A DNA stretch of 64,000 nt, from positions 62,001 through 126,000 of the forward strand of contig JABCZI010000012.1 in assembly GCA_013289765.1 (NCBI GenBank), given 5' to 3'. Source of the DNA: Acidobacteriota bacterium (lineage in GTDB: Bacteria > Acidobacteriota > Terriglobia > Terriglobales > Acidobacteriaceae). Shown in pieces: positions 8,239 through 17,573 of the stretch (its first letter is position 1; each line of letters begins with the position of its first letter). The translations under genes and the position numbers were made by a program. The notes beneath the pieces are model-generated. The model was not told where the DNA came from and did no database searches. It worked only from the letters and a program-made list of their open reading frames with translations.

Positions 8239-8799
8239 ATGTGGAAGCCGACGAATCAGCCTACGACCCCTGGCCGGCCAGCCGAGCCGGAACGTCCAAC
8301 CATGTCTACCCCGAGCGCCCCTGCAACCATGGCGAGTGAGCAGCCCGCCGTTGGTCCTGGTCCGCGCCCGGCGACATCTTCTTCAACCACCACCACCGCG
8401 GATCAGGCGACCATCGGCAAATCGCTGGTAATCAAAGGCGAGGTAACTGGTTCGGAGTCGCTATACATCGACGGCCGCGTGGAAGGCTCCATCAGCTTGG
8501 CCGGCAATCGGGTTACGATCGGCCGCAATGGAGTGGTTGCTGCCAACATCAATGCCCGCGAGATTGTTGTACTCGGCAAAGTTCGGGGCAACATCACCGC
8601 CAGTGACCGGGTGGATATTCGCAGCGACGGCTCGCTCACAGGCGACGTAGTAGCAGCGCGTATCTCAATTGAGGACGGTGCCTACTTCAAGGGCGGCATC
8701 GACATTCGCAAAGGTGGGCAGCCCGCTCAGGGTAAGGCCAACGGCGAAGAGAAGATTGTCTCGGCCCCCGAGCCGGCAGTGGTTGGCGCGCGCGCCTAG
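8239..8799 (+). CDS. Bactofilin (polymer-forming cytoskeletal protein)
   Basis: This is a 186-residue bactofilin. A disordered Pro/Thr/Ser-rich N-terminus (about residues 1-55) precedes the right-handed beta-helix core, seen as regular six-residue turns such as SLYIDGRVEGSISLAGNRVTIGRNGVV and ASDRVDIRSDGSLTGDVVAARISIEDGAYFKGG. A short disordered tail follows. Bactofilins polymerise without nucleotide and act in cell shape, stalk or polar localisation. An AGGAAAGGAAG site precedes the ATG. It appears monocistronic, with a hairpin terminator at 8841. Confidence 0.92.
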   Translation: MWKPTNQPTTPGRPAEPERPTMSTPSAPATMASEQPAVGPGPRPATSSSTTTTADQATIGKSLVIKGEVTGSESLYIDGRVEGSISLAGNRVTIGRNGVVAANINAREIVVLGKVRGNITASDRVDIRSDGSLTGDVVAARISIEDGAYFKGGIDIRKGGQPAQGKANGEEKIVSAPEPAVVGARA

Positions 8800-8840
8800 T
8801 TCCGCGTTGGTAGCGCCTCGTCACTGATTTGTCAAAAGCT

Positions 8841-8880
8841 AGCGGCGGAGTTCGCGGAGAACGCGAATTCCCGCCGCTTT
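8841..8880 (+). terminator. Hairpin terminator after bactofilin
   Basis: AGCGGCGG (8841-8848) pairs with CCGCCGCT (8871-8878), and an inner stem of AGTTCGCG with CGCGAATT stacks on it, giving a stem of about 16 bp with one bulge. The T tail is short (TTTG), so termination may be partial. Confidence 0.6.
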
Positions 8881-9097
8881 GTCTCGTAGACTGACTTCGG
8901 GGACGCCGGTCGACGCTGCTGGTGACATGGTGAACCTTGGTGAGTTGCCCGCATCGATATGGCCGCAGTAACATAAACCATCCACCGATTCTCATCGAAT
9001 CTGGTTTCTCATCGAATTGGCTCGAGTTCGCCTGTTTCGGTTCGACCTGACCGCCGCTCAGGACCGTCCTTGAAATCTGAAAAGGGAGAAGTGCGTT

Positions 9098-11551
9098 TTG
9101 ATCGATTTGGCATACCGTTTTCAAATTTCCTTGCTGGGTGTTTACATTTTATTGTTGTTGGCCACGAGTCCGTTGTTGCGGGCTGACGCCGCTGCGTTTG
9201 ACCTGATCGGGCCGAAGGTCGAAGTTCGTGTGCAAAGGGACGGCCGCACTCTGCCCATCGCCGAGGTACCGAATCTTCAAGCCAAGGACCGGCTATGGGT
9301 CCATCCCGACCTGCCAGAGACGCAGTCAGTCCACTACGTGATGGTCGTCGCGTTTTTACGAGGGGCGACAAACCCTCCTCCGGATTCCTGGTTTATCCGG
9401 GTTGATGCGTGGAGCAAGCCGGTTCGTGAGGAAGGACTCTTCATCACCGTTCCCGAAGGAGCGGAAGAAGCGTTGGTGTTCCTTGCACCGGAAACTGGCG
9501 GAGCCTTCGGCAGCTTGCGCAGCGCGGTTCGAGGCAAGCCCGGAGCCTTCGTGCGGGCTGCACAAGATCTTGACCAGGCGAGCCTGGACCGCCAGCGCCT
9601 GGAAAAATATCTCGATGCGGTGCGCGAGTCTTCCACAACCGATCCCGAAGAAATGAAAACTCACACCACCCTACTGGCGCGCAGTCTCAACATGCGTCTC
9701 GATCAGCAGTGCTTCGACAAGCCCAGCGCCCAGCAGGCTCCTTGCCTTACCCAAAATACAGACCAACTTGTTCTAGACGACGCCCACAGCCAGAGTCTGG
9801 TGACGACTTTGACCACCGGATCTCCCACCGACTTGCTGGCGCAGGTTAGTGCCACGCCGACCGCCCGCGGCGGCTATTACAGCGCTTATGTAGGCGCTGT
9901 CGTCGACGTCGTTCGAATTCTGGGGAGCGCGCACACGGCGCAGTATCAATACATCCCTGCCCTTTCGCTGCCTAAGAAGGACGACCTAAATCTTCGTCTA
10001 AACTCCGCTCCCTCGTTTCGCAATCCGAAATCGGTGATCGTGATCGCGTTGCCGCTGCTGCGTACAGCTCCTGCACCGCCTTTGCATGCGATTGATGCCG
10101 CGCAGGTTTTCTGCGTCGACGCGCCTTCTCTAGTCCTGCCCGCGGATGGCGCTCCGCTGGCGTTTGCAACCTCGTTGGCCCGCGACTTCGTTCTTCATGT
10201 GGAAACCAAGTCAGGACCCGGCATTGATCTTCCGGCTACGCCCGATCCAGGACGGGGCGGATTCGTGATCGATACGAAACAGGTCCAGGCAGTGGAATTG
10301 GAAGGCGAGGTCAGCGGCATCCTGCGCGGAAGTTGGGGCTTTCGTTCTTTCGATGGTCCGCGGTTTCGGTTGCGCAGCTCAATCGCAGGCCACTGGATCG
10401 TCGCTTCCAAAGACGCCAGCGCTCTCATTGTGGGCCGCGAAGATACTTTACATCTCCAGTCTCCGGCTGCGTGTTGCGTCGGCGGCGTTGCCTTGCGGGA
10501 TGAACAGGGAAAAAACGCGGAGGCAGTCTGGAAAGTTGCCAAGCCCGACGAGTTGGAGGTGAAGGTCCCACTGCAGACCGCGACGGCAGGACCGGTCACC
10601 ATCGTGATCCACAAACTTGGCTCGCGCCAGCCTGATGAGATTCCGCTGCACACCTACTCTGAGGCTGGACGCCTGGACGCGTTCAAAATTCACGCCGGAG
10701 ACGCTGACGGTGTTCTGAAAGGCACACGCCTCGACCAGGTTACAGGCCTTGAGGTGAACGGCCTGCATTTCACTCCGCAAAACCTTTCACGAGCCAATCA
10801 GCAGGATGAACTAAAGGTTGCCACCAAGGATGCCTCAGCAAAGCCGTTGCAGGAAGGGGATTCGATCACTCTACACGTAACCCTGAAAGATGGCCGCTCT
10901 CTTGATCTCAAGAGCACAGTCGAAGCTCCTCGCCCGCACGTTACGATGCTGAGCAAGAGCGTGCAGTTGGAGCCATCGGCGCCGCCTTCGCAACTCAGGC
11001 TGCAGAATGCGGATGAGCTGCCGCAAGACTCGCGCCTGAATTTCTTCCTCAAGACCCAGGTTCCTGAGGCTTTTTCCTACAACGAAAAAATCGAGGTTGC
11101 CACCGCCGATGAATCCTTCCGTGTTTTGCTGAGCGAAAAAGACGGCAATCTTATGCCGCAGGATTCCAAGACAATTTTTGCGGTACTCGATCCCATGAAG
11201 CTGCTGGGTCCATCGGCCTTCGGCCCCTTGAAATTTCGTCCCATCGCGGCGGATGGGATTGAAGGCGATTGGCAGCCTTTGGTAACTCTGGTACGGATCC
11301 CCTTACTCGAAGGAGTGAGTTGCTCGCGCGGTGCGGAAAAACAGTGCACGCTCAGCGGGAATAAATTATTTCTGATCGACTCAGTCAGCGCCGATCCCGA
11401 CTTCGCCAATTCTGTCACCGTGCCCGACGGCTTTGTCGAAGCCGAACTTAGGATTCCCTCGCCGAAGGGGACTACGCTCTATCTCAAACTCCGCGACGAT
11501 CCTTCCACGGTGGTTACGGCGACGGTGCCGATGTTGAGCACGCCGCAGTAG
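9098..11551 (+). CDS. Large secreted protein of unknown function
   Basis: This 817-residue protein has a signal-like N-terminus (hydrophobic run at residues 9-25 ending near LLRADA). The frame opens with TTG at 9098, 9 bases after AAAGGGAGAA. After export the chain looks like a string of beta-rich, Ig-like segments (for example VEVRVQRDGRTL, GPVTIVIHKLG, DSITLHVTLKDGRSLDLKS). A Cys-poor region around residues 120-300 appears helical. No catalytic motif is visible. It has no obvious operon partners. A structural or surface role is possible, but the function is unassigned. Confidence 0.75.
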   Translation: MIDLAYRFQISLLGVYILLLLATSPLLRADAAAFDLIGPKVEVRVQRDGRTLPIAEVPNLQAKDRLWVHPDLPETQSVHYVMVVAFLRGATNPPPDSWFIRVDAWSKPVREEGLFITVPEGAEEALVFLAPETGGAFGSLRSAVRGKPGAFVRAAQDLDQASLDRQRLEKYLDAVRESSTTDPEEMKTHTTLLARSLNMRLDQQCFDKPSAQQAPCLTQNTDQLVLDDAHSQSLVTTLTTGSPTDLLAQVSATPTARGGYYSAYVGAVVDVVRILGSAHTAQYQYIPALSLPKKDDLNLRLNSAPSFRNPKSVIVIALPLLRTAPAPPLHAIDAAQVFCVDAPSLVLPADGAPLAFATSLARDFVLHVETKSGPGIDLPATPDPGRGGFVIDTKQVQAVELEGEVSGILRGSWGFRSFDGPRFRLRSSIAGHWIVASKDASALIVGREDTLHLQSPAACCVGGVALRDEQGKNAEAVWKVAKPDELEVKVPLQTATAGPVTIVIHKLGSRQPDEIPLHTYSEAGRLDAFKIHAGDADGVLKGTRLDQVTGLEVNGLHFTPQNLSRANQQDELKVATKDASAKPLQEGDSITLHVTLKDGRSLDLKSTVEAPRPHVTMLSKSVQLEPSAPPSQLRLQNADELPQDSRLNFFLKTQVPEAFSYNEKIEVATADESFRVLLSEKDGNLMPQDSKTIFAVLDPMKLLGPSAFGPLKFRPIAADGIEGDWQPLVTLVRIPLLEGVSCSRGAEKQCTLSGNKLFLIDSVSADPDFANSVTVPDGFVEAELRIPSPKGTTLYLKLRDDPSTVVTATVPMLSTPQ

Positions 11552-11555
11552 CTAT

Positions 11556-12143
11556 TTATTCCGGATCATCTCGCCTTACTGCCTCGACCATTACAGCTAA
11601 AGACCTACGCAGGAATCGCTTTTGAATCCGGCGCGCCAATGGATACGCTGCTTCGACTGCCAAATTCCCTGGTCTCGAAAAGGACAGAATATCGAACGAC
11701 ACCTGGTCGTTTATGCGATTCCATTCGACCGTAAAACGTTCCTCGCCTTGTTCTGCATGCTCGCACAATGTTCCATATGCAAACCCGAATCGCTTCATCG
11801 GGCCATCTTCATCGATTACGTAAACAATTTTACAAAAGTTGAGAGACCAAAACCCAAAGTGTTTAATCGTTACGCCCACGGTTTCGCCGGGTTGAATCGG
11901 CCTATCTGGCCAGCAGAGCCGAATACCGGGCAGATCGAACATTTTCCATTGCCGCAGCGCTTGCACCGCCCGGTCAAATGTTGCGGAACCCTGGCCTAAG
12001 TGGATGCGACCACGGAGGACTGCGTACCCAGAAGGTAGTTCCCCGCGAGTTGCGCCGACCTCTGTGTACGAAAAATCTTTAGCACGCTGATCTATGAGAA
12101 TGGATCGAATTCGCGACTCAGAAGGTTTGGAAAGAAGAAACAT
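11556..12143 (-). CDS. DUF1990 family protein
   Basis: This 195-residue protein matches the DUF1990 pattern from start to end: MFLLSKPSESRIRSILIDQ, then SYTEVGATRGELPSGY, LRQWKMFDLPGIRLCWP, HFGFWSLNFCKIVYVIDE, RFGFAYGTLCEHAEQGEERFTVEW and SFSRPGNLAVEAAYPLARRIQKRF. The biochemical role of the family is unknown. The frame continues upstream to 12218, but family members begin at MFLL, so 12143 is preferred although its ribosome site is weak. It converges with the secreted protein, whose stop is 5 bp away. Confidence 0.85.
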   Translation of the reverse strand: MFLLSKPSESRIRSILIDQRAKDFSYTEVGATRGELPSGYAVLRGRIHLGQGSATFDRAVQALRQWKMFDLPGIRLCWPDRPIQPGETVGVTIKHFGFWSLNFCKIVYVIDEDGPMKRFGFAYGTLCEHAEQGEERFTVEWNRINDQVSFDILSFSRPGNLAVEAAYPLARRIQKRFLRRSLAVMVEAVRRDDPE

Positions 12144-12344
12144 TCGCGCAATAGAACTTTTATTCTCCGCGTTCACATCGTATTGGCAAGAGATCCTGCG
12201 TTTTTTGCCAGAGGTCATCCATTTCGCCGCGGATAAGAACCTCGACGTAGATGCTCATGTGAGAATGGATCGTTACCAATACAGCGCAAAGATAACCCGA
12301 ATCGCGCGGCAAGCACAGTCCTGAGTGGGGTACACTTTCAACGA

Positions 12345-14021
12345 CTACGGCTGCGTTCCCGCCCCCAGAATTTCTTTGCTTTCTCCTTCGGCCACCGCGG
12401 GATAAGCCGTCGCTTTACGCCGCCGCAGATCGTTCGGCAGTTGCGACTTCAAGATCCAAAGCCCCGCCGCAGTTGCCGCCGCCCATGTGACAGAGATCAA
12501 TCCCAGTTGCAGCAAATCTGCTACGCGGCTGCCCTGACCCGCAATCAACGGCGTGACGCTCTTTGCCACTTCCAAACTGATTCCCCCGGCCACCAGCGCC
12601 GTTACCGCCGACTTTCCCAATTCATCCCAGCGCAGCGTTCTGAGCGAGACCATTTTTCGATAGTGCAGCAACCAGGCCAGCGCCAATAAATTCGCTCCAA
12701 TCCCAATATCAGAAGCCGCCGCCAGTCCGACCACGCCATATTTGTGAAAGAGGAAGGAATATACCGGAAGCGAAGCGCTGGTGATAATCGTGACCGCAGC
12801 CATGGGCGTCAGCGTGTCGCCGGCGGCGTAAAATGCGCGGGCATAAAGTCCTTGCGCGGACCAGAGGGCTAGCGACAACGAGAACCAGAAAAAATAAACC
12901 GCCGTGGTCTGCGTGTCGGAAACCAGAAATCGTCCGCGGCGGTATACCAGGTCAATCAGAGGGAAGGCTGCGGCCATCATCCATCCTGTGGCCAGAAATG
13001 ATGCGGCAGCGACGCGGTAGACTGAATCATTCACCGTGGTGGCGAATTCTTTCAGGCGCTTCTCGTTGAACAGCCGTGCAAAGAACGGCAACGATGCCTG
13101 CCCCGTGGCCTGCCCCAGCACCGCAATCGGCACGGCGAATAGCCGCTTCGCATAGTTCAGGCGGGCAATGTCGCCAATGCCGCTGGAAGCGTAGTGGCGC
13201 AGAATCCAGTCGTCGGCCGTCACCAGCGAAACCCCAAGCATGAGCGGTATCGAAAGCCGCACCCACTCGCGAAATGCTGGATTGGTGACGTCGAACGAGG
13301 GACGATATCCGGTCCCGATGCGCACCGCACCCAGCACGCTGGCCAGAAATGGACCCACGATGGCGCCCGCCACCGCTCCATAAGCCAGCGAAGCGATCCC
13401 AAAGTGCCGCCCACCAACTACCCCGCCGAGAATAATTAAAACGTTGTATAGCAGGGGCCCGAAGGCAGGAAAAAGAAACAGACGATGCGAGAGCAGCACG
13501 GCCGAAACCACGCCACCCACATAGAAGAAGATCTGCGCCGGCAGCAGGATTCGAGTCAAGTGTACGGTCAAGACAACCTGCTCTGGCGAAAAGCCGCGAA
13601 ACATCCAGCGGACGAATTGCGGGGTGAAGATTTCCGTGATGATGGTCCCGATAATCATCACCGTCGACATGACCGTGATAACTACCGAGAACGTCTTCTG
13701 CGCGTCGGCGTCGCGCTTCTCCGCGAGAAAGCGTGTATAGATCGAGATGAATGTGATGGAAGCGGCACCCCCGGCCACGATGTAGTTGAGCCAGTCGGGC
13801 AGGGTGAAGGCGGCAACGTAGGCGTCAGTCTGCGATCCGGCGCCGAATGCGTAGGCAATATAAGCTTCGCGAACGTATCCGATCACGCGCGATAGCATCA
13901 CGGTCCCCATCAGCAAGAGCGTGGCCGAGAAAGCCGAGTGCTGGTGAGACGGTCGAAAGAACCGCAATAGTTTGGTCATGGGCCGCAGATTGCTCGGGAG
14001 CGCTGAGCCTCGGTTAGGCAA
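12345..14021 (-). CDS. murJ: Lipid II flippase MurJ (MviN)
   Basis: This integral membrane protein of 558 residues (544 if started at the ATG at 13979) has about 14 transmembrane helices of the MATE/MVF superfamily. Typical segments are GTVMLSRVIGYVREAYIAYAFG, the variable loop QTDAYVAAFTLPDWL, and LGQATGQASLPFFARLFNEK. It flips the peptidoglycan precursor lipid II across the inner membrane. The 13979 start aligns better with other family members. No division cluster is adjacent; the oxidoreductase upstream on the same strand is functionally unrelated. Confidence 0.9.
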   Translation of the reverse strand: MPNRGSALPSNLRPMTKLLRFFRPSHQHSAFSATLLLMGTVMLSRVIGYVREAYIAYAFGAGSQTDAYVAAFTLPDWLNYIVAGGAASITFISIYTRFLAEKRDADAQKTFSVVITVMSTVMIIGTIITEIFTPQFVRWMFRGFSPEQVVLTVHLTRILLPAQIFFYVGGVVSAVLLSHRLFLFPAFGPLLYNVLIILGGVVGGRHFGIASLAYGAVAGAIVGPFLASVLGAVRIGTGYRPSFDVTNPAFREWVRLSIPLMLGVSLVTADDWILRHYASSGIGDIARLNYAKRLFAVPIAVLGQATGQASLPFFARLFNEKRLKEFATTVNDSVYRVAAASFLATGWMMAAAFPLIDLVYRRGRFLVSDTQTTAVYFFWFSLSLALWSAQGLYARAFYAAGDTLTPMAAVTIITSASLPVYSFLFHKYGVVGLAAASDIGIGANLLALAWLLHYRKMVSLRTLRWDELGKSAVTALVAGGISLEVAKSVTPLIAGQGSRVADLLQLGLISVTWAAATAAGLWILKSQLPNDLRRRKATAYPAVAEGESKEILGAGTQP

Positions 14022-14110
14022 ACCGCCGTAAAAAGCTGGCTAAAAAAAAGCCTATCAGAGCCTTACATCTCTGGCTGAGCTTATCGCGGATTGAAACGAG
14101 ATGGTTCCCT

Positions 14111-14135
14111 GATTGACACTGCCCGTGTGTCAATC
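14111..14135 (-). terminator. Hairpin downstream of the quinone oxidoreductase gene
   Basis: A perfect 9-bp stem, GATTGACAC (14111-14119) with GTGTCAATC (14127-14135), lies five bases after the stop codon of the minus-strand oxidoreductase. There is no T tail, so it may stabilise the mRNA end or act as a weak terminator before murJ. Confidence 0.4.
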
Positions 14136-14139
14136 CTGG

Positions 14140-15102
14140 CTATTCGATCTTCAGCACTACCTTCCCGTAGTTCTTCCCTTCCTGCAGCGACTTGTAACCT
14201 TCCACAGCCCGCTCTAGCGGGAAAATCTGCCCAATCACCGGCGCTAGCTTGCGCTGCGCAATCCATTCCGAAAGCTGCTTCCACGCCGGGTCCATGATCT
14301 CGCGTTTCTGCGAAAGATAGGTCAGCCACAAGCCCTGAACGCTGGCGGACTTCGCATACAGCGCCCGCACATCAAGCTGGGGCGGCTTGCCGGTTGCGGT
14401 GCCGTATTGGATGACGCGTCCGAAGTCTCGCAGGCAGCGCAGGCTCTTGGCTGTGTGTTCGCCGCCGAGCATCTCGAAAACAGCGTCTACCCCCTCGCCT
14501 CGAGTGAGATTCTTCACAACTTCTTCGTAGTCTTGCTGCTTGTAGTTGATACCGTGTTGAAGCCCGAGCTCTTTGACGCGCGCGAGTTTTATATCGGACG
14601 ATGATGTTCCATACATTTCCACGCCGAGGATGCGACCGATCTGCACCGCCGCCGTTCCCACGCCTCCCGCGACTGCATGAATCAGCGCGCGATGGGTGTG
14701 GCCCGGTGCGGACGGGTTGGTCATTCCCGCCTGCCAGTAACCCAAATACGCAGTGAAGTAATTCACCGGGAACGCGGCGGCTTGCTCGTCGCTCCAATGT
14801 TCCGGAACGGGCCAGAGCATGTTGGAATAAGCGGCGACCTTTTCGGCGAATGCTCCCCACTGGATGTAACCCATTACGCGGCGCTTGCTGCTCTGTTCCA
14901 GGCCGGCGAATTCTCGTCCTGCGATCAGTGGTGGCGCTGGCGTTCCGGGATAGCCGCCTTGCGTCGTCATGAAGTCGGCGAAATTCAGTCCTCCGGCCGC
15001 GACGCGAACCAACGTTTGTCCCGCCTTTAAAGTCGGTTCCGGGAAGTCTTGTATGGCGAGGGAGCCCGGTCCAGACAAACTGGTAATGACCAGTGCTTTC
15101 AT
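14140..15102 (-). CDS. NAD(P)H:quinone oxidoreductase / zinc-free MDR protein
   Basis: This 320-residue medium-chain reductase lacks the zinc-binding cysteines of alcohol dehydrogenases. It starts MKALVITSLSGPGSLAIQDFPEP, has the substrate-side segment AAGGLNFADFMTTQGGYPG, and the nucleotide-binding motif HAVAGGVGTAAVQIGRILG at about residue 145. This places it in the QOR branch, which reduces quinones or enals with NADPH. The start is the ATG at 15102. The physiological substrate cannot be read from sequence. Confidence 0.87.
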   Translation of the reverse strand: MKALVITSLSGPGSLAIQDFPEPTLKAGQTLVRVAAGGLNFADFMTTQGGYPGTPAPPLIAGREFAGLEQSSKRRVMGYIQWGAFAEKVAAYSNMLWPVPEHWSDEQAAAFPVNYFTAYLGYWQAGMTNPSAPGHTHRALIHAVAGGVGTAAVQIGRILGVEMYGTSSSDIKLARVKELGLQHGINYKQQDYEEVVKNLTRGEGVDAVFEMLGGEHTAKSLRCLRDFGRVIQYGTATGKPPQLDVRALYAKSASVQGLWLTYLSQKREIMDPAWKQLSEWIAQRKLAPVIGQIFPLERAVEGYKSLQEGKNYGKVVLKIE

Positions 15103-15164
15103 ACCGCCGAGTTTAGCAGGATGATTATTGCGCGCGGCTTACGCCCGACGCTTGCCGAAAGTCC

Positions 15165-15236
15165 CCAAAAAAGAAGGCGGGCGTTCTCGAGGGTGAATCC
15201 AGCAGAACTGAATCCCGACTCAAGACGCCCGCCTTC
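15165..15236 (-). terminator. Intrinsic terminator for the 15.3 kb secreted-protein gene
   Basis: A perfect 12-bp stem, GAAGGCGGGCGT (15173-15184) with ACGCCCGCCTTC (15225-15236), encloses a loop of about 40 bases. On the minus strand it is followed by a run of six T (complement of 15167-15172). It lies 25 bases past the stop of the minus-strand gene ending at 15261. Confidence 0.75.
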
Positions 15237-15260
15237 GTTACAAAAATTGGCGCTGCTTTG

Positions 15261-15887
15261 TCACATTACGACGAAAACAGCCAGACGAATACCCGGGTGA
15301 ACCAAATCGATCAAGTAGTACTCTCCGTCGATGTAGTCGATGTAGCAATCGTCGGTATAAGCCCAGTCCGAAGGCCAGGCATCGATCAGTTCAAAGTTAT
15401 AGCCGCCATACTGAAACTGCGGACGACCCTGAACGATTACGGTTCTTGCATTGAAGTGATGTTCCCGGCCGAATTGGGCGTGGAATCGATCGTCTGGGAT
15501 GTGTCCGCCCTTGCGTCCATGATCGCCTTGCATCTCCGAATGCTGCCCTTGCTGATTGTGGTCATTCTGCATTTGCGGACGCTCTTGCGCCGGTTTGTTG
15601 CGGTCGCCTTGCGTCTCAGGGCGTTCCTGTCCCTGCGGCTTTGCCCGATCGCCGGATTGTTCCTGACCGCGCTGCTGATCCTGTTTTTCTCCTCGGGTAT
15701 CTTGATTCGAAGGCTTAGCTTCGTTCTGCCGCGAGGGTTTCGCTTCGTCCTGCTTAGGTTGAGGTTTGGCTTCCTCCTGCCGCGCGGGTTTCTCGTCTTG
15801 TTGTTTCTCCTCTTGCGCGTAAACCAAAGCCGTACTTCCGACCAGCGCCGAGAGAATCACCAGATTCAAAAATCTTAAAGCTTTCAT
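15261..15887 (-). CDS. Secreted Gln/Lys-rich protein with a tyrosine-rich C-terminal domain
   Basis: This 208-residue protein has a signal peptide (MKALRFLNLVILSALVGSTALVYAQ). A disordered middle of Gln, Glu, Lys, Pro and Asp follows, with repeated units of the kind EAKPSRQNEAKPSNQ. The C-terminal 60 residues are folded and aromatic (RPQFQYGGYNFELIDAWP, then DDCYIDYIDGEYYLIDLVHPG). The C-terminal domain recurs in small exported acidobacterial proteins as far as I recall, but I know of no function. The ATG at 15887 follows GGAG at six-base spacing; upstream in-frame starts at 15893 and 15899 are less likely. Confidence 0.7.
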   Translation of the reverse strand: MKALRFLNLVILSALVGSTALVYAQEEKQQDEKPARQEEAKPQPKQDEAKPSRQNEAKPSNQDTRGEKQDQQRGQEQSGDRAKPQGQERPETQGDRNKPAQERPQMQNDHNQQGQHSEMQGDHGRKGGHIPDDRFHAQFGREHHFNARTVIVQGRPQFQYGGYNFELIDAWPSDWAYTDDCYIDYIDGEYYLIDLVHPGIRLAVFVVM

Positions 15888-16341
15888 GAGCATCTCCACG
15901 TCATCTTCTTGATGGCGTCACGGTAAGCGAGCTGCATGTTCGTTCAGCAGTCGCCGGATTGCTGACGTGAGATGCAAATGGCGTGAATCCCGCGAAGGGT
16001 AGGAAACTGTAGGGCTTGATCGGAAAAGACTGTAGCTTCATCCCGGCTCCCAAGCTCCCAATTAAAACTGGGAGCTGACGCGGTCGCTTTCGGGTCGATC
16101 TGGGGCTCAGATGCCATCCAGTTTCTTCGCCCGGTGATTTACCTTCCGGTATATACTCTTTGCGTTGGTTTACTGAGGTCTTCCGGCCGTGCCTCCATGG
16201 GCCGGACGGGGCGCAGATTCATTCCCCTAATTCTTGCGCGCTCCGCATGCTGATTTGCCGATTCCCGCCTGGGGCGGCGAGAAAGGGCGCCGGTGTATTC
16301 GCCAGAGTTTTTCGGCGAGCCGCATCGGAGGAGGTCATACT
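15888..16341. other. Intergenic region before the PIN/TRAM gene
   Basis: This 450-bp gap between divergent genes should hold promoters for both. The only clear structure is an 8-bp hairpin, AGCTCCCA (16053-16060) with TGGGAGCT (16069-16076), embedded in repeated CTCCCA units. No further gene or RNA could be supported. Confidence 0.4.
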
Positions 16342-17439
16342 GTGGATTTAATTCTTGTACGTCTTCTTTTTATTATCGTAGTTTCAACTGCCTGCTATTT
16401 TATTGAGCCGTTTCGGCTGTCCCAACCTCAAGATGCGGGCGTAGGCGCGCTGGTGGGTGCGGGGATCGTTCTGTTCGAATGGAAGTTGCGGACGGTCAGC
16501 CTTAAGCGGCTGATCGGCGCGGCTATCGGGAGCATTCTCGGGATCTGCGGAGCCTACCTCTTCGCACTTGTAATCCGCAGCAGTGTGCCTGCCGGTAATA
16601 CTCAGAGTTTTCTGCAAATCCTGGTCATGCTGCTGATGGCCTACGTAGGACTGATCGTCGGCGCCAGCAAGGGTGATCTGCTGAACCTGGCGGCTCTGGG
16701 AGGCGTCTTTGGCGGCGAGAAGCAAGGCAAGAAAAGTTACAAGATTCTTGACACCAGCGTCATCATTGACGGGCGGATCGCCGATATTGCCGAGACCGGC
16801 TTCCTCGATGGCATCATCGTCACGCCGCAGTTCGTCTTGCGCGAGTTGCAGCTTGTGGCCGATTCCGCCGATTCCCTGAAGCGCAACCGCGGGCGCCGCG
16901 GCCTCGACGTTCTTCAGCGCTTGCAGAAAATGGCAACCTTGTCGATCCAGATCGTCGAAGACGACTTTCCGGCGGTCCGCGAAGTCGATCTCAAACTGAT
17001 CGAGCTGGCGAAAGTCTACGAAGGAAAAATCATCACGAATGACTTCAATCTGAACAAGGTGGCGCAGCTCCAGGGAGTAGAAGTTCTGAATATCAATGAA
17101 CTGGCGAACTCGCTGAAGCCGATCGTGCTGCCGGGCGAGATCATGAAGGTTTTTATCCTGAAGGAAGGCAAGGAATACAACCAGGGTGTGGCCTATTTGG
17201 ATGACGGCACCATGGTGGTGGTGGACAATGCGCGCAAAATGATCGGTAAAACGATCGACGTCTCGGTCACGTCAGTGTTGCAGACAACCGCTGGAAAGAT
17301 GATCTTTGGTAAATGGGATGAGCGGGCCTTCACGCGCACAAGCGTGGCCGTATCGCCCGTAACACCAATTGTCAGCGGCACAGCGGTGCCGGTGGCCGCA
17401 GTTCCGGGCGCCCTGCTGGAGACAAAACCGCAGCCATAA
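16342..17439 (+). CDS. PIN/TRAM-domain membrane protein (YacL-like)
   Basis: This 365-residue protein has four N-terminal transmembrane helices (to about residue 110), a PIN nuclease-type domain ([15 protein letters not shown], with later acidic residues and [15 protein letters not shown]), and a C-terminal TRAM RNA-binding domain ([33 protein letters not shown]). The architecture matches YacL-type putative RNases anchored to the membrane. The start is GTG at 16342, fixed by a strong GGAGGAGG site; a longer ATG frame from 16234 would add non-homologous sequence. It precedes ispD and ispF in the usual order. Confidence 0.9.
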   Translation: MDLILVRLLFIIVVSTACYFIEPFRLSQPQDAGVGALVGAGIVLFEWKLRTVSLKRLIGAAIGSILGICGAYLFALVIRSSVPAGNTQSFLQILVMLLMAYVGLIVGASKGDLLNLAALGGVFGGEKQGKKSYKILDTSVIIDGRIADIAETGFLDGIIVTPQFVLRELQLVADSADSLKRNRGRRGLDVLQRLQKMATLSIQIVEDDFPAVREVDLKLIELAKVYEGKIITNDFNLNKVAQLQGVEVLNINELANSLKPIVLPGEIMKVFILKEGKEYNQGVAYLDDGTMVVVDNARKMIGKTIDVSVTSVLQTTAGKMIFGKWDERAFTRTSVAVSPVTPIVSGTAVPVAAVPGALLETKPQP

Positions 17440-17573
17440 AAAGGCTCCGGCAACTAACGGTCTATTCGCCCGGCATGCAGCTGCATTTACCTTCTCATGC
17501 TCAACGGCGCGCTCAGCTGACCGGCCTTCGCATTTGAACTACCCCTTCATGCCCCGTATACTTGCAGCCCGCC